NCBI GenBank assembly: GCA_030631385.1
Contig: DAOVLG010000084.1
Coordinates: 1 to 6,992 of the forward strand
DNA from: Candidatus Coatesiibacteriota bacterium
GTDB lineage: Bacteria > RBG-13-66-14
Length of the DNA stretch: 6,992 nucleotides
Direction of reading: 5' to 3'
Made by a program: the position numbers and the translations under genes. The stretch's first letter is position 1; each line of letters begins with the position of its first letter. The notes under the pieces were generated by a model that searched no databases, had not been told where the DNA came from, and saw only the letters and a list, made by a program, of their open reading frames with translations. Shown in pieces: positions 5,436 to 6,992 of the stretch.

Positions 5436-6440
5436 CTAAGGCGTGCCCGGCTGATCCAACCGGAACACGGCCACCACCTGCCCGTGGTCGGACTGCCACT
5501 TGGGCAGGTTCTTGGTCACGGTCTCATCCAGCAGGTGGTCGTTGAGCACGTTGGCATACTCGAGCATGCCCAGACGGTCCCGGTGACGGTAGTAGAGCTC
5601 CTGGCTGACGCAGATGTGGTCCAGGCACTGGTAGTACCCATTGTAGATGTAGGAGTAGAGCAAATCGCGGGTGCTTCGCCGGCTCTGGGTGTCCACCACG
5701 CTGTACAACTGGGCGTCCCAGATCTTTTTTTTCTTTTCTTTGGATAGGTACTTCCAGGGAGGCTGGCTGGTGATGATCTGGGTGGTGACCGCCAGGGGGT
5801 TGTCGTTGAGATCGCCGATGATGATCAGCGGCCGGTCGCTATCCTCGATCACCTGGAGGATCAGCGTGCGCAGGGCGATGGCCTCGGCCGCCCGGATCAC
5901 CAGCGACCGCGCCTCGCCGATGGCCCGCTCGCGGAAATCCTCCTCGTCCACCTCTTTGCGCATGTAGGGCCGCTTGCTCTTCAGGTGCACCACCAGGACC
6001 GTCGCCGTCATCCAATCCCTCACCTCGACCCGCGCCTTCAGCACCGGCCGCTGGAACTTGCCGAGCGGCAGGTCGCCGGCGTCGAAGCCGAGCTGGGCCC
6101 CCTCGGGGAAATCCTCGATGTACTCGTAATCGAGCACCGGCTTACGCGAGAGGAGGGCCACCATCGGCCCCAGGTTCACCGGCCGGTCACCGGTCACCAA
6201 CGTCTCGGTGCCGTCGTAGACCGTGCTCTTGGCCATCGCCTCCTGCAACGCCTGACCGTGAAAAACCTCCTGGAAACCCACCAGATCGCAATCCATCCGG
6301 TCGAGCTGGCCGCCGATCCACGCCATCTTGCGGTCATAGTCCGTCTGGTTGTACTTCTTGTTGCCGTAGTAGGTCGCGTTCGGCAGGATCAGGTTGTTCA
6401 GGTTGAACCCACCCACCGTATACCTTGACCAGGTCGCCAT
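5436..6440 (-). CDS. Endonuclease/exonuclease/phosphatase (EEP) family hydrolase
   Basis: This 334-aa protein has the full set of EEP active-site motifs in order: FNLNNL (12-17, metal-site Asn), DLVGFQEV (52-59, metal-binding Glu58), VVHLKSKR (150-157, His152), IIGDLNDNP (207-215, Asp210 and Asn212), LDHI (273-276, Asp274 and His275) and SDH (317-319). The family (DNase I, exonuclease III and phosphoesterase relatives) uses a divalent metal to cut phosphodiester or phosphate-ester bonds; the substrate here cannot be told. I see no signal peptide, so it is probably cytoplasmic. The start at 6440 has AGGAGG 4-5 bases upstream and an extended -10 promoter at 6498. A lysine-rich patch, KEKKKK (234-239), lies after the GDLND motif, near a run of T in the plus strand. 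It is sandwiched between two AIM24 fragments. It appears intact and codon use is unremarkable. Family confidence is high. Confidence 0.92.
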   Translation of the reverse strand: MATWSRYTVGGFNLNNLILPNATYYGNKKYNQTDYDRKMAWIGGQLDRMDCDLVGFQEVFHGQALQEAMAKSTVYDGTETLVTGDRPVNLGPMVALLSRKPVLDYEYIEDFPEGAQLGFDAGDLPLGKFQRPVLKARVEVRDWMTATVLVVHLKSKRPYMRKEVDEEDFRERAIGEARSLVIRAAEAIALRTLILQVIEDSDRPLIIIGDLNDNPLAVTTQIITSQPPWKYLSKEKKKKIWDAQLYSVVDTQSRRSTRDLLYSYIYNGYYQCLDHICVSQELYYRHRDRLGMLEYANVLNDHLLDETVTKNLPKWQSDHGQVVAVFRLDQPGTP

Positions 6441-6450
6441 ATTTCCTCCT
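6441..6450 (-). promoter_or_regulatory. Ribosome binding site of the EEP gene
   Basis: AGGAGG precedes the ATG at 6440 by about 4 bases on the minus strand. The strong match supports the annotated start, and no other in-frame start is needed. Confidence 0.7.
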
Positions 6451-6497
6451 CATTCGTATTAACGTTGGAGGTTGTGTGGCTTTCACACCAGTATAAG

Positions 6498-6524
6498 ATT
6501 ATAACACGAGTGAACCAGGATCAA
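6498..6524 (-). promoter_or_regulatory. Extended -10 promoter of the EEP gene
   Basis: The minus strand reads TGTTATAAT, a consensus TATAAT (6498-6503) with an extended TGn element. TTGATC (6519-6524) is a 4-of-6 -35 with a short 15-base spacer. A second -10-like TATACT overlaps just downstream (6491-6496). The promoter lies entirely between the EEP start and the second AIM24 fragment, so the EEP unit carries its own expression signal. Confidence 0.6.
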
Positions 6525-6541
6525 GCAAAAGTTCAACCTCC

Positions 6542-6692
6542 CGACGAGTCCGCCACCTTCAAGGTCACCAAGGCCGGCGGGATGAAGTCCCTCTTCTTCT
6601 CCGGGGAGGGCTTCGTCTGCCGCTTCACCGGACCGGGCCGCGTCTGGCTCCAGACCCGCAACCCGATGGTGTTCCTGATGGGCGCAAAGTAA
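6542..6692 (+). pseudogene. AIM24/TIGR00266-family 3' fragment, copy 2
   Basis: Only the last 49 codons or so of an AIM24-family gene remain, from the DES of the VAFDES motif through KAGGMKSLFFSGEGFVCRF and GPGRVWLQTRNPMVFL to a distinct end, MGAK, and a stop at 6690-6692. The first 135 bases nearly duplicate copy 1 (right direct repeat 6542-6676), after which the C-termini differ. The frame stays open upstream to 6465, but that part is the promoter region of the EEP gene and not homologous, and no ribosome binding site is visible. It is most likely an inert remnant. Since it lies 450 bases from a damaged contig end, a misassembly is also possible. Confidence 0.78.
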
Positions 6693-6714
6693 CGACCAAA
6701 ACACACGGATGTAG

Positions 6715-6736
6715 GGCGGCCCCTCCGCGGGCCGCC
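6715..6736. repeat. Intergenic GC hairpin
   Basis: GGCGGCCC (6715-6722) and GGGCCGCC (6729-6736) are perfect 8-bp arms with a 6-base loop, preceded by GTAGG at 6711. No U-tract follows on the plus strand. It is the first of four hairpins in a row. Confidence 0.6.
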
Positions 6737-6740
6737 GCAA

Positions 6741-6767
6741 AAAAGACAAGGGGTTTCAACCCCTTGT
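6741..6767. repeat. Intergenic palindromic repeat, same family as the copy in the propeller gene
   Basis: ACAAGGGG (6746-6753) and CCCCTTGT (6760-6767) are perfect 8-bp arms around TTTCAA. Bases 6741-6766 are identical to the minus strand of 1776-1801 inside the propeller gene. Confidence 0.75.
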
Positions 6768-6781
6768 TCCCGTGTAGTGCT

Positions 6782-6797
6782 AGGGGCTAAAGCCCCT
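6782..6797. repeat. Short intergenic hairpin
   Basis: AGGGGCT (6782-6788) and AGCCCCT (6791-6797) pair around a 2-base centre, so the true loop would open one or two pairs. It ends in CCCCTTGTC, matching the flank of the neighbouring palindrome, which suggests a diverged member of the same family. Confidence 0.5.
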
Positions 6798-6806
6798 TGT
6801 CTAACG

Positions 6807-6831
6807 TAGGGCGGGGTTTCCCAACCCCGCC
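6807..6831. repeat. Intergenic GC hairpin of the GTAGGGCGGGG type
   Basis: GGCGGGGTT (6810-6818) and AACCCCGCC (6823-6831) are perfect 9-bp arms with the loop TCCC. It begins GTAGG like the elements at 1322 and 6711, and its stem resembles the hairpin at 3-25. Confidence 0.6.
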
Positions 6832-6844
6832 GCGTGATGCTTGG

Positions 6845-6992
6845 CCCCCCCCCCCCCCCCCCCCCCCCCGGGGGGGGGGGGTTGTCCTGGCGGTGGGGTT
6901 TGTTTTTGGGGGGGGGGGGGGGGGGTGGGTGGGGGGGGGGGGTGGGTGGTCAAAAAGTTTTTGGGGGGGGGGGCTGGGGGAGGGAGGGGGTG
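6845..6992. other. Poly-C/poly-G tail, probable sequencing or assembly artefact
   Basis: A run of 26 C is followed directly by 11 G, and then by about 110 bases made almost only of G with scattered T, A and a few C. Nothing coding or structured is credible here. Long false G runs, and C runs on the complement, are known from two-colour sequencing chemistry. The tail probably marks the contig end and should be trimmed. Confidence 0.8.

Noticed and set aside
5484..6428. Plus-strand open frames opposite the EEP gene
   Set aside because: All EEP catalytic motifs are encoded on the minus strand in one uninterrupted frame.
6465..6541. Possible real N-terminus for the second AIM24 fragment
   Set aside because: The open frame upstream of 6542 coincides with the EEP promoter region, has no family homology and no ribosome binding site.
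6711..6831. CRISPR-like array
   Set aside because: The hairpins differ in sequence and spacing; there are no identical repeats with regular spacers and no cas genes.

Overview
The window looks like the end of a contig from an uncultured, GC-rich bacterium. Gene style suggests a diderm lineage near the FCB-type candidate phyla, perhaps Coatesbacteria-like: exported multi-domain proteins, a C-terminal FlgD-like/type IX-type sorting domain, and many short GC-rich hairpin repeats between genes. That placement is inference from style, since no ribosomal or marker gene is present. Promoters resemble ordinary sigma-70 sites, several with an extended -10, and every intact gene has a clear Shine-Dalgarno sequence.

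Layout: five apparently intact genes all lie on the minus strand. From right to left they are an endonuclease/exonuclease/phosphatase (EEP) family hydrolase (5436-6440), an exported zinc-ribbon/TPR-like protein related to DUF2225 (3534-4520), a large exported protein with a predicted seven-bladed beta-propeller, two Fn3-like domains and a C-terminal sorting domain (1414-3288), a small exported protein of unknown function (708-1136), and a cytoplasmic GAF-domain protein of the free methionine-R-sulfoxide reductase type (107-574). Each appears to have its own promoter, so they look like separate units rather than one operon. I see no shared pathway beyond the fact that three of the five are exported.

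The plus strand holds two broken copies of an AIM24/TIGR00266-family gene (4990-5348 and 6542-6692). They share a 135-bp segment that is 97% identical, differ only at synonymous third positions, and flank the EEP gene as direct repeats. The first copy lacks the middle of the domain and carries a one-base frameshift in a C7 run.

The 469-base gap at 4521-4989 has no convincing gene but holds three notable inverted repeats. The last 300 bases hold the end of the second AIM24 fragment's surroundings, four GC-rich hairpin repeats, and then a poly-C/poly-G tail that is almost certainly sequencing or assembly artefact. One of these hairpin repeats also occurs, in frame, inside the beta-propeller gene. 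I found no CRISPR array, tRNA, rRNA or recognisable transposase.
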